Below, piece after piece: positions 1 through 8,175 of a stretch of DNA of 64,000 nt (positions within the stretch are counted from its first letter, which is position 1; the number at the start of each line of letters is the position of its first letter). This DNA is from JB111 sp049856295 (GTDB lineage: Bacteria; Actinomycetota; Actinomycetes; Actinomycetales; Actinomycetaceae). The position numbers and the translations under genes were made by a program. The stretch covers positions 62,001 to 126,000 of the forward strand of contig NZ_JBNDMZ010000012.1 in NCBI RefSeq assembly GCF_049856295.1, read 5' to 3'. The notes beneath the pieces are model-generated. The model was given only the letters and a program-made list of their open reading frames with translations, was not told where the DNA came from and made no database searches.

Positions 1-266
1 ACGAAGGACGTGACGATGTGGTCGCCGACCTCGAAGCCCGTGACGTCCTCACCGAGCTCGCGGACGATGCCCGCGCCCTCGTGCCCCGACACGACCGGCA
101 GGTTGGGGAGCGGGGTGTCTCCCTTGGCCATGTGCTCGTCCGAGTGGCACAGGCCGTTGGCGACGATCTCGACGAGCATCTCCCCGCGCCGCGGCCGGGA
201 CAGCTCGAGGTCCTCGACCAGCCACTTGCCGGGCTGCTCGCGCAGCAGCGCACCACGAATCTTCAT
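1..266 (-). CDS. Zn-dependent alcohol dehydrogenase, N-terminal part (NDMA-dependent type), cut by window edge
   Basis: Only the first 88 or so residues are present; the gene runs off the left edge. The translation starts MKIRGALLREQPGKW and has the GroES-like N-terminal fold of medium-chain dehydrogenases. Visible are the catalytic-zinc Cys in GLCHSDEH and the zinc-ligand His and Glu in SGHEGAG, followed by VGDHIVTSF. The GLCHSDEH...GDTPLP pattern resembles nicotinoprotein (NDMA-dependent) alcohol dehydrogenases of actinobacteria, which oxidise primary alcohols with tightly bound NAD; that subtype is an inference. An AGGAGAG Shine-Dalgarno lies just before the ATG. It is transcribed divergently from the MmcQ/YjbR gene. 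Confidence 0.85.
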   Translation of the reverse strand, partial: MKIRGALLREQPGKWLVEDLELSRPRRGEMLVEIVANGLCHSDEHMAKGDTPLPNLPVVSGHEGAGIVRELGEDVTGFEVGDHIVTSF

Positions 267-461
267 CTGTTCTCTCCTCGTCGAGATCGGCGCGGTGTCA
301 CCCGTGACGGCCGCGCTCAGGGTGTCGGTATGCCCCCGATCGACATTGTGGCACCGAGTGCCGTCGCTCGGGCCCAGTTGGGAGCGACCGTGTTGCCGGC
401 TACGGCCCGGTCGGGAGATTCCCGGCGCCGGCCCACGCCGCGCTGCTCTACCGTGCGTCGC

Positions 462-887
462 ATGACGCACCCACGGATGTTCGACGACGACGATCCGGTG
501 CTCGCCCGCGTCCGCGCGGTCTGCCTCGCCCTGCCCGACGCCGCGGAGAAGGTGTCGCACGGGCGGCCCACGTTCTTCACCACGAAGACGTTCGCGACGT
601 ACGGCGGCAGCGTGAAGCTCGGCGGGGGCCGGCACGAGCGGCACGAGCAGAGCCTCCTGCTCAAGCCCTCCGACGACGACGAGCTGCGCGGTCTCCTGGC
701 CGACCCGCGCTGCTTCTACCCCGCCTACGTGGGGCCATCGGGCTGGTACGGCATCGATCTCGACGAGGAGACCGACTGGCCCGAGATCGCGGAGCTGGTC
801 GAGGAGTCGTACCGGGTGACGGCGGGCCCGCGCCGGGTCGCGCGCCTCGACAGCGAGCGCACCGACGGCCCGCCCGCGCCCGGCTGA
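462..887 (+). CDS. MmcQ/YjbR-family (DUF419) protein
   Basis: A 141-residue protein of the MmcQ/YjbR family, small cytoplasmic proteins with a CyaY/double-wing-like fold that are often annotated as DNA-binding. Family signs are the early ALPDAAEKVSHGRPTFF segment, then the FATYGG strand, a LLLKP segment and the PAYVGPSGWYGIDLD block near the C-terminus. The frame is open upstream as far as position 18, but the ATG at 462 is preferred. It matches the family's usual length and has TACCGT seven bases upstream, fitting a -10 box for a leaderless transcript, with no Shine-Dalgarno. The physiological role is unknown. Confidence 0.8.
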   Translation: MTHPRMFDDDDPVLARVRAVCLALPDAAEKVSHGRPTFFTTKTFATYGGSVKLGGGRHERHEQSLLLKPSDDDELRGLLADPRCFYPAYVGPSGWYGIDLDEETDWPEIAELVEESYRVTAGPRRVARLDSERTDGPPAPG

Positions 888-950
888 CCCCGGGGACGGG
901 ATCGGTCCGGCCGCGAGCGGGCCGACAGTGGAAGCGTCGGGTGAGGACGA

Positions 951-1592
951 TCAGGCGAGCGCGTCCGCGATGGGGGTGTCGCCGTCGTGGAAGTTGATCG
1001 TCCGGCCGATGGCCGACGGCGTCTCGAGCGCCGCTGCGGCGACGGCCGCCACGTTGGCCCGGGACGTCTCGCCCGAGGTGTCGGTGACGGTGATCCGGCC
1101 GCTCGGCTCCTCGAGGGTGAGGCCGCCCGGGCCGAGGATGGTCCAGTCGAGGCCGCTCGCTCGCAGGTGCTCGTCGGCGGCGGACTTGGACTCGGCGTAC
1201 GGGAAGAAGGAGCTGTCCTCGGGGACGCCGTGGTCGGGCCCGGCGCCCACGTAGGACACCATGACGTACCGGCTGACGCCCGCGGCCTTCGCGGCGTCCA
1301 TCGAGCGGATCGCGGCGTCGCGGTCGACGGCGTAGGTGCGCTGCGGGTTGCCCCCGCCGGCGCCGGCCGAGAACACGACGGCGTCGTGGCCCGAGATCAG
1401 GTCGGTGAGCTCCTCGGTCGAGAGGTGCTCGATGTCGGCGACGACGGGGTTGGCGCCGGCCGCGCGGATCTCGTCGGCGTGCTCGGGGTTGCGGATCACC
1501 GCGTCGACCGAGTCGCCGCGCTCGACGAGGAGCGGGTGGAGGAGGAGGGCGACCTTGCCGTGGCCACCGAGGACGATCACGTTCGCAGTCAT
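951..1592 (-). CDS. NAD(P)H-binding SDR-like protein (atypical short-chain dehydrogenase)
   Basis: A 213-residue Rossmann-fold protein of the NAD(P)H-binding (NmrA/YwnB-like) group. The N-terminus VIVLGGHGKVALLLHPLL carries the glycine-rich dinucleotide loop. YVMVSYVGAG and YAESKSAADEHLRASGLDWTILGPG are the usual central blocks, with a Y-x3-K arrangement. Such proteins act as oxidoreductases or redox sensors; the substrate here cannot be read. The frame continues 12 codons upstream, but the ATG at 1592 is preferred: TAGCGT lies seven bases before it, which fits leaderless initiation. It is convergent with the upstream MmcQ-family gene. Confidence 0.8.
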   Translation of the reverse strand: MTANVIVLGGHGKVALLLHPLLVERGDSVDAVIRNPEHADEIRAAGANPVVADIEHLSTEELTDLISGHDAVVFSAGAGGGNPQRTYAVDRDAAIRSMDAAKAAGVSRYVMVSYVGAGPDHGVPEDSSFFPYAESKSAADEHLRASGLDWTILGPGGLTLEEPSGRITVTDTSGETSRANVAAVAAAALETPSAIGRTINFHDGDTPIADALA

Positions 1593-1747
1593 GGCGTCCA
1601 CGCTAGGCCCGGGGCATGCGCGGTGCACGGGCGTGCGGCCCGGTCACGCTCGTGGCGGAACGAGGAATCGGCGGGACGCGGATCGCGGAGTCCTCGGGAC
1701 GCGGATCGCGTCGCGTGCGGGAATGTCCCCGCACTCGTCGGGGGTGG

Positions 1748-3118
1748 TCAGGCGAGGACCTCGTTGAGCGCCTCGGTGGACGACGGGTGGGTCCAGATCC
1801 CGTCGCGCAGCTCGCTCGCCGTGATCCCGTGGCGCATGGCGAGGGCGACGAGGTTGACGACCTCCTGCGCGTCGATCGTGTGCAGGGCGGCCCCGACGAC
1901 GCGGTCGGTCCCGCGCTCGACGAGCACCTTGACCAGCCCGTGCGTCTCCTCGACCGCCTTGGGCCTCGGCATCGCGGCGATCGCGGCCACCGGCTTCGCC
2001 TTGACCTCGACGTCGAGCCCCTGCTCGCGCGCCTCGGTCTCGCTGAGCCCGACCCGTCCGAGCGGCGGCGTGAGGAAGATGGTCGTCGGCACGGCGACGC
2101 GGTCGGCGGTGGACCGCGTGCCCCTGCCACGCAGGTCGTCCTCGACGATCCGCTGGTCGTCGTAGGAGATGTAGGTGAACTGCGGCCCGCCGTTGACGTC
2201 GCCGACCGCGTAGACGCCCGCGGCGCTGGTCCGCAGGTGCTCGTCGACGGTGATCGCGCCGCGCTCGCCGGTCTCGATGCCGGCGGCGGCGAGGTCGAGG
2301 TCGGCGGTGCGGGGGTTGCGGCCCGTGACCACGAGGATCGCCTCGGCGGTCAGCGCCCGCTCGGCTCCGTCGACCTCGACGACGAGGTCGGCGCTCGACT
2401 CGCCGTCGACGACCCGGCGTGCGGTCGCGCCGAGGACGAAGGTGGTCCCCGCGTCCTCCATGGCCCCGCGCACGCTCGCGGCTACGTCCTCGTCCTCGCG
2501 GGGCAGGAGACGCTCGGCGACGTCGACGACCGTGACCTGCGAGCCGAACCGGGTGAACGCGTCCGCGAGCTCGAGCCCGATCGGCCCGGCGCCGAGCACG
2601 ACGAGGCGCTCCGGCAGGGCGGCGAGCTCCTGGACGCCGGTCGAGTCGACGACGTACTCGCTCTCCCGCAGACCCTCGACCGGCGGGAACGCGGGCTCGG
2701 CTCCGGTGTTGACCACGACGTGCGTGCCGCGGACCGTGACGGTCCCGTCTGCCGTGGCGACCTCGACCGTGCGCTCGCCGACGAACCGGGCCGGGCCGTA
2801 CAGGACGGTCGAGGACTCGTGGTCGTCGACCATCGCGAGGTTGGCGGTGCGGAGCTTGGCGGTGAGGGCGTCCCGGAAGTCGAGGGCGGAGCGGAACCAG
2901 CCCTCCGCGTCCTCGCCCCGGCGCCCGGCGGCGCGGTGGACGAGCGCCTTGGTGGGCACGCAGCCGATGTTGATGCACGTGCCGCCGACCATGTTGGGGT
3001 CGGTCTCGACGATGACGACCCGCTCCCCGGACGAGGCGTGGGAGCGCGCGAGCGTCTTGCCGCCCTTGCCCCAGCCGATGACGAGCAGGTCCGCCTCGAG
3101 CGTGGTTCCGGTGGTCAT
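1748..3118 (-). CDS. FAD-dependent pyridine nucleotide-disulfide oxidoreductase (mercuric reductase-like)
   Basis: A 456-residue flavoprotein of the class I disulfide reductase family. Near residue 45 it has the redox-active disulfide motif GGTCINIGCVPTK. A second nucleotide-binding loop, VVLGAGPIGLELADAF, lies mid-protein, followed by TGRNPRTADLDL and the FAD-binding AVGDVNG. The C-terminal dimerisation domain carries HPSSTEALNEV, the conserved His/Glu segment that protonates the partner subunit's thiol. It lacks the extra Cys pair and HMA domain of true MerA, and nothing marks it as lipoamide dehydrogenase, so only a general NAD(P)H-dependent disulfide or quinone reductase role is supported. 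The frame is open 70 codons upstream, but MTTGTTLEADLLVIG is the natural start. Confidence 0.88.
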   Translation of the reverse strand: MTTGTTLEADLLVIGWGKGGKTLARSHASSGERVVIVETDPNMVGGTCINIGCVPTKALVHRAAGRRGEDAEGWFRSALDFRDALTAKLRTANLAMVDDHESSTVLYGPARFVGERTVEVATADGTVTVRGTHVVVNTGAEPAFPPVEGLRESEYVVDSTGVQELAALPERLVVLGAGPIGLELADAFTRFGSQVTVVDVAERLLPREDEDVAASVRGAMEDAGTTFVLGATARRVVDGESSADLVVEVDGAERALTAEAILVVTGRNPRTADLDLAAAGIETGERGAITVDEHLRTSAAGVYAVGDVNGGPQFTYISYDDQRIVEDDLRGRGTRSTADRVAVPTTIFLTPPLGRVGLSETEAREQGLDVEVKAKPVAAIAAMPRPKAVEETHGLVKVLVERGTDRVVGAALHTIDAQEVVNLVALAMRHGITASELRDGIWTHPSSTEALNEVLA

Positions 3119-3229
3119 GGCACAACTCTTGCACCCGACGGTGCGAGGCGACAGCGGCGCGGTCCGCTCCTCGTCGTCGTGCCCGTGGTTGTGGCGGTGG
3201 CCGAACCCGTGGCCGAACGTGTCGTCGTG

Positions 3230-3288
3230 GTCGAGAGTGCGGCTCAGGTCGGCACGGGCGGCCCGTCGTGGTCGAGCGTGCGGGTCAG
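3230..3288. repeat. Two copies of the dispersed intergenic repeat
   Basis: Two imperfect copies of the window-wide repeat, GTCGAGAGTGCGGCTCAG at 3230-3247 and GTCGAGCGTGCGGGTCAG at 3271-3288. Both belong to the AGT subfamily and lie in the same orientation between two minus-strand genes. The second overlaps the last codons of the aldo/keto reductase gene. Confidence 0.75.
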
Positions 3289-4232
3289 AGCCGGCCGAGC
3301 CGGGCGTCGTCGAGGGCGGTGAGCGCATCGGCGCCGAGCTCGGTGGTGACGCCCTGCCACGCGGCCTCGAGCTGCTCGACGCTCGAGACGCCGACCACCG
3401 GGAGCACCGGCCGCACGCGCTGGCTCATCCAGGCGAGCACGGTCTGTCCGGCGTCGAGCCCGGCGCCGGAGGCCACCTCGCTCAGCTTGAGCAGCGCGGG
3501 TCCGAGCGCCGCCGTGTGGTACTGCTCGGGGATCGGGCGCTCAGAGCGGGTGTACGCGCCGGACAGCAGCGGCGAGTAGCCGAGCAGCGTGAGGCCGGAC
3601 CGGACCGACAGGTGCGCGACGGTGTCGTCGAGCAGGACGTGCGGCGAGAGGTCGGCGCCCTCGGCCGGCCGGAGGTAGGTGAAGCGCTGCTGGAGCGCGG
3701 TGTACCGGTGCGCGGTGGGGACGGCGAGCGCGTCGCGCAGCCGGACGGCCGAGAAGTTGCTCGCGGCGACCTGCCGGACGAGTCCCTCGTCGACGAGCGC
3801 GGACAGCGCCCCGAGGGTCTCGTCGAGCGGGGTGTGGTGGTCGTCGATGTGGGCGTAGAGCACCTCGACCCGGTCGGTGCGCAGCCGCCGCAGGGAGTCG
3901 GTGACCTGCCGCCGCACGGCACCGGCCCCGAGCCCCGTGGTCCCGCCCGGGCCGGGGCCGCCGGGCACCGGGAGGTTGCCGATCTTCGTGGCGAGGGTGA
4001 CGTCGTCGCGGGCGACCGACCCGCGCTCGGCGAACCACGCGCCCAGCGTGCGCTCGGACTCGCCGCCGTCGCGGCCGGCCCAGTGCGCGTAGATGTTGGC
4101 GGTGTCCCACGAGGTGGCGCCGAGGTCGCGCGCCCGGTCGAGCACGTCGTGGGCGATCCGCGCCGGCACGTGCGTGCCGAAGTACATCGTGCCGAGCGTG
4201 AGCGGGTGGGCGGCGAGCAGCGAGTCGGTCAC
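3285..4232 (-). CDS. Aldo/keto reductase
   Basis: A 315-residue NADPH-dependent TIM-barrel reductase. The catalytic tetrad is visible: Asp and Tyr in SWDTANIYAHWAG, Lys in LATKIGNL and His in VLYAHIDDHH. ASNFSAVRLRDAL and the late VVGVSSVEQLEAAW block are typical cofactor-binding parts. The GTG at 4232 is chosen because it overlaps the TGA of the TetR gene (GTGA) and has GGAAGGA about eight bases upstream, so the two genes are translationally coupled. Pairing with a TetR gene and facing an epimerase suggests a TetR-controlled carbonyl-reduction unit; the substrate is unknown. Confidence 0.87.
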   Translation of the reverse strand: MTDSLLAAHPLTLGTMYFGTHVPARIAHDVLDRARDLGATSWDTANIYAHWAGRDGGESERTLGAWFAERGSVARDDVTLATKIGNLPVPGGPGPGGTTGLGAGAVRRQVTDSLRRLRTDRVEVLYAHIDDHHTPLDETLGALSALVDEGLVRQVAASNFSAVRLRDALAVPTAHRYTALQQRFTYLRPAEGADLSPHVLLDDTVAHLSVRSGLTLLGYSPLLSGAYTRSERPIPEQYHTAALGPALLKLSEVASGAGLDAGQTVLAWMSQRVRPVLPVVGVSSVEQLEAAWQGVTTELGADALTALDDARLGRL

Positions 4233-5098
4233 CAGAGCGATCCTTCCGGGCGGGGTGCGTCGTCGGCGGGTGCGTCGTCGATGGGTGCTGCGCCCTCGGG
4301 GACGGGTCCGGGCTCGGTCATGAGACCGACGTCGGGAACGGGCCCGGGCTCGGGGACGAGACCGAGGTCGGCCGCCGTCTGCTCGACCACCCGCGCCCAC
4401 ACCGCGTCGGCGTCCGCCACGCCACCGGTGAGGTGACCGAACAGGTCGAGGGACACGAAGCCCATGATCGTCGACCAGGCGCCGATGCCGCGGGCGATCG
4501 CGGCCGGCGAGGGCGGTGTCGGATCTTCGGTGATCGCCTCCGGGACGAGGTCACCGATGAACGAGGTCATCGGGGCGAGGGACCGGGTAAGTGCATCGTC
4601 GTCGGGCTCCGTGGCCTCGTCGGACATGGTGATCTCGCCCGGCACGGTGATGTCCGGGAAGAGCGCGATGATCGGGGCGAGGACGCGCAGCGCGGAGGTC
4701 GTCGTCGTGTCCGGCGCCGCGTACCCCGGGATGGGGGAGCCGTAGATGAGGGCGTAGTCGTGCGGGTGGGAGACCGCCCAGCCGCGCAGCGCCCTGCACC
4801 AGGCTCGCCACCGGTCGGCGGGGTCGGCGTGGTCGGCCAGGGCGGCCACGGCGGCGTCGGTGAGTTCCGCCAGCTCGTCGTAGGCGGCGGTGATGAGCGT
4901 GGTGACGAGCTCGTCGCGGCTGGCGAAGTGGCGGTAGATCGCCGACGACGCCATGCCCAGCTCGCGGGCGACGGCGCGCAGCGAGAGCTGTCCCGGCCCG
5001 ACGATCCCGAGCTGGCGCCGCGACTCCGCGACGATCCGGCGCCGGACCTCCGCGGTGGCCAGGGCGCGGGCGCTCGTGGGCGCGTGCTCGGTGTCCAT
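4229..5098 (-). CDS. TetR/AcrR-family transcriptional regulator
   Basis: A 289-residue regulator. The N-terminal helix-turn-helix reads LSLRAVARELGMASSAIYRHFASRDEL at about residues 37-63. The rest is a ligand-binding helical domain of the WHG type (WRAWCRALRGWAVSHPHDYALIYGSP). The last 45 residues are an unusual Pro/Glu/Asp tail with repeated EPGPVPD/E units. The ATG at 5098 is preferred over an in-frame ATG at 5116 because CATACT sits six bases upstream of it, fitting leaderless initiation. It is first in an operon with the aldo/keto reductase and probably represses itself and the divergent epimerase through the GTGAGC palindromes between them. Confidence 0.88.
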   Translation of the reverse strand: MDTEHAPTSARALATAEVRRRIVAESRRQLGIVGPGQLSLRAVARELGMASSAIYRHFASRDELVTTLITAAYDELAELTDAAVAALADHADPADRWRAWCRALRGWAVSHPHDYALIYGSPIPGYAAPDTTTTSALRVLAPIIALFPDITVPGEITMSDEATEPDDDALTRSLAPMTSFIGDLVPEAITEDPTPPSPAAIARGIGAWSTIMGFVSLDLFGHLTGGVADADAVWARVVEQTAADLGLVPEPGPVPDVGLMTEPGPVPEGAAPIDDAPADDAPRPEGSLW

Positions 5099-5158
5099 CG
5101 GGCCAGTATGACTCATCCGGTGAGCGCTCGCCCCGTTGGGCGATCATGCGAACTTTTT

Positions 5159-5222
5159 GTGAGCACTGCTCTTGTGTGATGGGGCAGTGAGGTCTAGCGT
5201 GGCTTTCGTGAGCACCGCTCAC
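5159..5222. promoter_or_regulatory. Promoter of the epimerase gene flanked by GTGAGC palindromic operators
   Basis: A perfect inverted repeat GTGAGCACCGCTCAC lies at 5208-5222, and an imperfect copy GTGAGCACTGCTCTT at 5159-5173. A third half-like copy (GTGAGCGCTCGCC) starts near 5120, close to the TetR start. Between the two main copies, TTGTGT (5172-5177) and TAGCGT (5195-5200) are separated by exactly 17 bases and read toward the epimerase gene. The operators therefore overlap the -35 and the start-site region, a classic repression layout. Binding by the adjacent TetR protein is inferred. Confidence 0.72.
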
Positions 5223-5275
5223 TGATATGAACACCGCTTCGTCCGGCTCGTCCCTCTCGACCGCAGGAGTCCCTC

Positions 5276-6226
5276 ATGTCCCACCACCTCGTCGTCGGAG
5301 CCGGCCCCGTGGGCCGCGCCGTCGCCCGCCACCTCGTCGCCCGCGGCGAGGACGTCACGCTCGCCAGCCGTTCCGGGACCGGTCCGCTGGTCGAGGGGGC
5401 GCGCCGCGTCGCCGTCGACGCCACCAGCGCCGCGCAGCTCGGCGAGCTCGCCGACGGCGCCGCCGTCCTCTACAACTGCCTCAACCCCGCCGGCTACCAC
5501 CTGTGGGAGAAGGAGTGGCCGCCGCTGCACGAGGCGCTCCTCGCCGCAGCCGCCTCGAGCGGTGCCGTGCTCGCGACCGTCGGCAACCTCTACCCGTACG
5601 GGCGCGTGACCGACCCGATGACCGGGTCGACCCCGGAGGCGCCCGCCGAGCACAAGGGCGAGCTGCGGGCCCGGATGACCGCCGAGGCCATGGCGGCGCA
5701 CCGCGAGGGCCGCCTCCGCGCCGTCGAGGTCCGCGCCTCGGACTACATCGGCGCCTCGGTCGGTCAGAACGGGCACGCCACCCGGAACATCGACCGCATC
5801 CGCGCGGGCAAGAGCGTGCAGGTCGTCGGGGCCACGGACGAGCCGCACTCGTGGACCTTCGTCGACGACGTCGCGGCAGCTGTCGTCGCGGCCGCCGCCG
5901 ATCCCGCGCTGCACGGCCGCACCTGGCTCGTGCCGACCAACCCGCCGCGCACCCAGCGCGAGCTCACGGGCGATCTCGCCGCCGCTGCCGGGGTGGGGGT
6001 GCCGAAGGTGAGTGCGATGCCCACCTGGCTGCTCGTCGTCGTCGGGTGGTTCGTCCCCCAGATGCGTGAGATCCGAAAGATCGACCACCAGTTCACCGCG
6101 CCGTACGTCGTCGACTCGTCCGAGGCGGAGGCCGCTCTCGGGTTCGGCCCGACCCCGTGGGACGAGGTCCTGCGCGCCACCCTCGCCCCGGAACGGACCG
6201 CCGACCCGCGTCCCGCCGAGCACTGA
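5276..6226 (+). CDS. NAD-dependent epimerase/dehydratase (extended SDR)
   Basis: A 316-residue Rossmann-fold enzyme starting HLVVGAGPVGRAVARHLVARG, the glycine-rich NAD(P) loop. CLNPAGYHLWEKEWP and GNLYPYGRV (with Tyr) occupy the active-site region, and the C-terminal half has SWTFVDDVAAAVVAAAAD and a substrate-binding helical lobe. It resembles actinobacterial NAD-dependent epimerase/dehydratase proteins of unknown substrate. GCAGGAG precedes the ATG. An earlier ATG at 5227 is in another frame. It is probably repressed by the divergent TetR protein. Confidence 0.85.
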   Translation: MSHHLVVGAGPVGRAVARHLVARGEDVTLASRSGTGPLVEGARRVAVDATSAAQLGELADGAAVLYNCLNPAGYHLWEKEWPPLHEALLAAAASSGAVLATVGNLYPYGRVTDPMTGSTPEAPAEHKGELRARMTAEAMAAHREGRLRAVEVRASDYIGASVGQNGHATRNIDRIRAGKSVQVVGATDEPHSWTFVDDVAAAVVAAAADPALHGRTWLVPTNPPRTQRELTGDLAAAAGVGVPKVSAMPTWLLVVVGWFVPQMREIRKIDHQFTAPYVVDSSEAEAALGFGPTPWDEVLRATLAPERTADPRPAEH

Positions 6227-6258
6227 CGGCGCAGGGGCGCAGGGCCCGAGGGCGAACG

Positions 6259-6293
6259 ACGACGGCGCACCCCGCGATGGGGTGCGCCGTCGT
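6259..6293. terminator. Strong hairpin between convergent epimerase and catalase genes
   Basis: A perfect 15-bp stem (6259-6273 pairing with 6279-6293, arm ACGACGGCGCACCCC) with a five-base GCGAT loop. It lies between two genes that end toward each other. There is no T-run, as is common in high-GC actinobacteria. It is likely a bidirectional transcription terminator. Confidence 0.8.
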
Positions 6294-6333
6294 GCGCGTG
6301 CCGCCGTTCAGGGGCGGTTCGGGAGGTGCCGGA

Positions 6334-7854
6334 TCAGCTGCCCGCGCGGACCTTGTCCTCGATCGCCTGACCGGTGGCCTGGTCGACCGCCTTGACGTAG
6401 AGGAAGACGCGCTCGCGCACCGGCTCGCTCACGCCGCCGAGCAGCGAGCCGGCGATCTGGTCGACGTACTCGGCGCGCTGGGCGTCGTCCCAGACCTCGC
6501 GGACCAGGGTCCCCGGCTGGCCGAAGTCGTCGTCGTCCGCCCGGAGCGTGTAGGCCTGGCGGACCATCTCGCCGTCGGACTCCCAGCCCTCGTCCTCGAC
6601 CCCCTCGTAGTCGGAGTAGTCGCGGCCGTAGGAGTTGGGCACGTAGTTCGGCTGCGCGCCGCTGTGCTCGTACTCCATCGGTCCCGCCTGCCCGTAGTTG
6701 TTGACCTCGACGATCGGCTTGTTGACGGGCAGCTGGTTGTAGTTCGGGCCGATCCGGTAGCGCTGCGCGTCGGCGTAGGCGAAGACCCGGCCGAGCAGCA
6801 TCTTGTCCGGGCTGAAGCCGATGCCCGGGACGGTGTTCGACGGGGCGAACGCGGCCTGCTCGATCTGGGCGTGGTGGTTGACCGGGTTCGTGTCCAGCGT
6901 CATCGTGCCGACCTCGATGAGCGGGTAGTCGGCGTGCGGCCACACCTTGGTGAGGTCGAACGGGTTGAACCGGTAGGTCCTCGCGTCCTCGTAGGGCATG
7001 ACCTGGACGGAGAGCTTCCACGACGGGTGGTCGCCGCGGGCGATCGCGTCGAACAGGTCGCGGCGGTGGTGCTCGGCGTCTGTTCCGGCGAGCTCGTCCG
7101 CCTCTGCGTTGGTCAGGTACTCCATGCCCTGGTTGGTGTGGAAGTGGTACTTCACCCAGAAGCGCTCGCCGGCCTCGTTGACCCACTGGTAGGTGTGCGA
7201 GCCGTAGCCGTTCATGTGGCGCCACGTGCGGGGCAGGCCGCGCTGGCCCATGAGGTAGGTGACCTGGTGGGCCGACTCGGGGTTGAGCGTCCAGAAGTCC
7301 CACTGCATGTCGTTCGAGCGCAGGCCCGAGTCGGGGAGGCGCTTCTGCGAGTGGATGAAGTGCGGGAACTTCATCGGGTCGCGGACGAAGAACACCGGGG
7401 TGTTGTTGCCGACCAGGTCGTAGTTGCCCTCGGTCGTGTAGAAGCGCAGCGAGAAGCCGCGGACGTCGCGCCACGTGTCGGGCGAGCCGAGCTCACCGGC
7501 GACGGTGGAGAAGCGGGCGAGCATCTCGGTGCTGGCGGCCGGCTGGAAGACGGCGGCCTTGGTGTACGCGGAGACGTCGTTCGTCACCTCGAACCGGCCG
7601 AAGGCGCCGGAGCCCTTGGCGTGCGGGCGGCGCTCCGGGACGGACTCGCGGTTGAAGCGGGCGAGCGACTCGACGAGCTTGACGTCGTGCAGGAGGAGCG
7701 GACCGTTCGGGCCGACGCTCAGCGAGTTCCGGTCGCTGACGGCGGGCGCGCCGTTCTCGCGCGTGCTGGCTCCGGTGGGCGTGGTGCCCTGCGGGAGCGG
7801 ACCGAGCGTGTCGATGCTCGGGTCGTGCGGGACAGGTGCGTTGTCTGCAGTCAA
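6334..7854 (-). CDS. katA: Monofunctional heme catalase
   Basis: A 506-residue small-subunit catalase, converting hydrogen peroxide to water and oxygen. The active-site His lies in RRPHAKGSGAFG, followed by the conserved FSTVAGELGSPDTWRDVRGF block. NNTPVFFVRDPMKFPHFIHSQKR supplies the distal Asn. The heme-ligand Tyr lies in RVFAYADAQRYRIG. MTADNAPVPHDPSIDTLG is a typical start for small catalases. The upstream gap contains an AT-rich palindrome that may be a Fur/PerR-type operator. The gene symbol is by family resemblance. Confidence 0.93.
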   Translation of the reverse strand: MTADNAPVPHDPSIDTLGPLPQGTTPTGASTRENGAPAVSDRNSLSVGPNGPLLLHDVKLVESLARFNRESVPERRPHAKGSGAFGRFEVTNDVSAYTKAAVFQPAASTEMLARFSTVAGELGSPDTWRDVRGFSLRFYTTEGNYDLVGNNTPVFFVRDPMKFPHFIHSQKRLPDSGLRSNDMQWDFWTLNPESAHQVTYLMGQRGLPRTWRHMNGYGSHTYQWVNEAGERFWVKYHFHTNQGMEYLTNAEADELAGTDAEHHRRDLFDAIARGDHPSWKLSVQVMPYEDARTYRFNPFDLTKVWPHADYPLIEVGTMTLDTNPVNHHAQIEQAAFAPSNTVPGIGFSPDKMLLGRVFAYADAQRYRIGPNYNQLPVNKPIVEVNNYGQAGPMEYEHSGAQPNYVPNSYGRDYSDYEGVEDEGWESDGEMVRQAYTLRADDDDFGQPGTLVREVWDDAQRAEYVDQIAGSLLGGVSEPVRERVFLYVKAVDQATGQAIEDKVRAGS

Positions 7855-7996
7855 GGAAACCCTCTCTCGATGTCGCGACCGGCATGTCCGGTGCCGGTCG
7901 TGCTCCTGTCCGGGCAGGCCAGGGCGTGCCCGGTGCGTGCTGTTCTCTCTCGGTTCTTGCTCGGTCGAACCCCGGTGCTGCCCGATCCATTCCCGT

Positions 7997-8011
7997 TTCC
8001 ATGATTTGGAA
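7997..8011. promoter_or_regulatory. AT-rich palindrome upstream of catalase (possible Fur/PerR-like operator)
   Basis: TTCCA-TGATT-TGGAA is a perfect inverted repeat in a small AT-rich island, unusual in this DNA, about 143 bp upstream of the catalase start. Catalase genes of actinobacteria are often controlled by FurA/CatR-type repressors that bind AT-rich inverted repeats, so this is a candidate operator. Otherwise the 320-bp gap 7855-8175 shows no gene; a weak hairpin (8127-8143) is listed separately. Confidence 0.4.
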
Positions 8012-8126
8012 TCGATGTGCGGGCCGTGTGGTGCCGTTCTCGTCTGTGGGGGGGAGTGGCGGTGCGGTCAGGGGCCCGCGCCGAGGTGACCCCAGGATAT
8101 GACGCGGTGACGTGACGTGGGGAGCG

Positions 8127-8143
8127 GGTCCGATGCGCGGACC
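8127..8143. terminator. Possible terminator hairpin after the surface-protein gene
   Basis: GGTCCG-atgcg-CGGACC, a 6-bp perfect stem located 33-49 bp beyond the stop codon (8176) of the minus-strand surface-protein gene. The stem is short and has no T-run, so the call is tentative. Confidence 0.3.
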
Positions 8144-8175
8144 GGGTGGTCGGAACGTGCCGGGGCGACCGCGGG

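Noticed and set aside
1748..3118. Mercury-resistance operon
   Set aside because: The protein lacks the HMA domain and C-terminal Cys pair of MerA, and no merR, merT or merP genes adjoin.
1644..3322. Long overlapping ORFs on the opposite strand of real genes (for example 1616-3322, 6157-8004, 8146-10788, 21368-23137, 49678-52701)
   Set aside because: These are high-GC shadow frames. Their translations are Arg/Gly/Pro/Asp/Val-rich with no family motifs, while the opposing frames carry clear domains.
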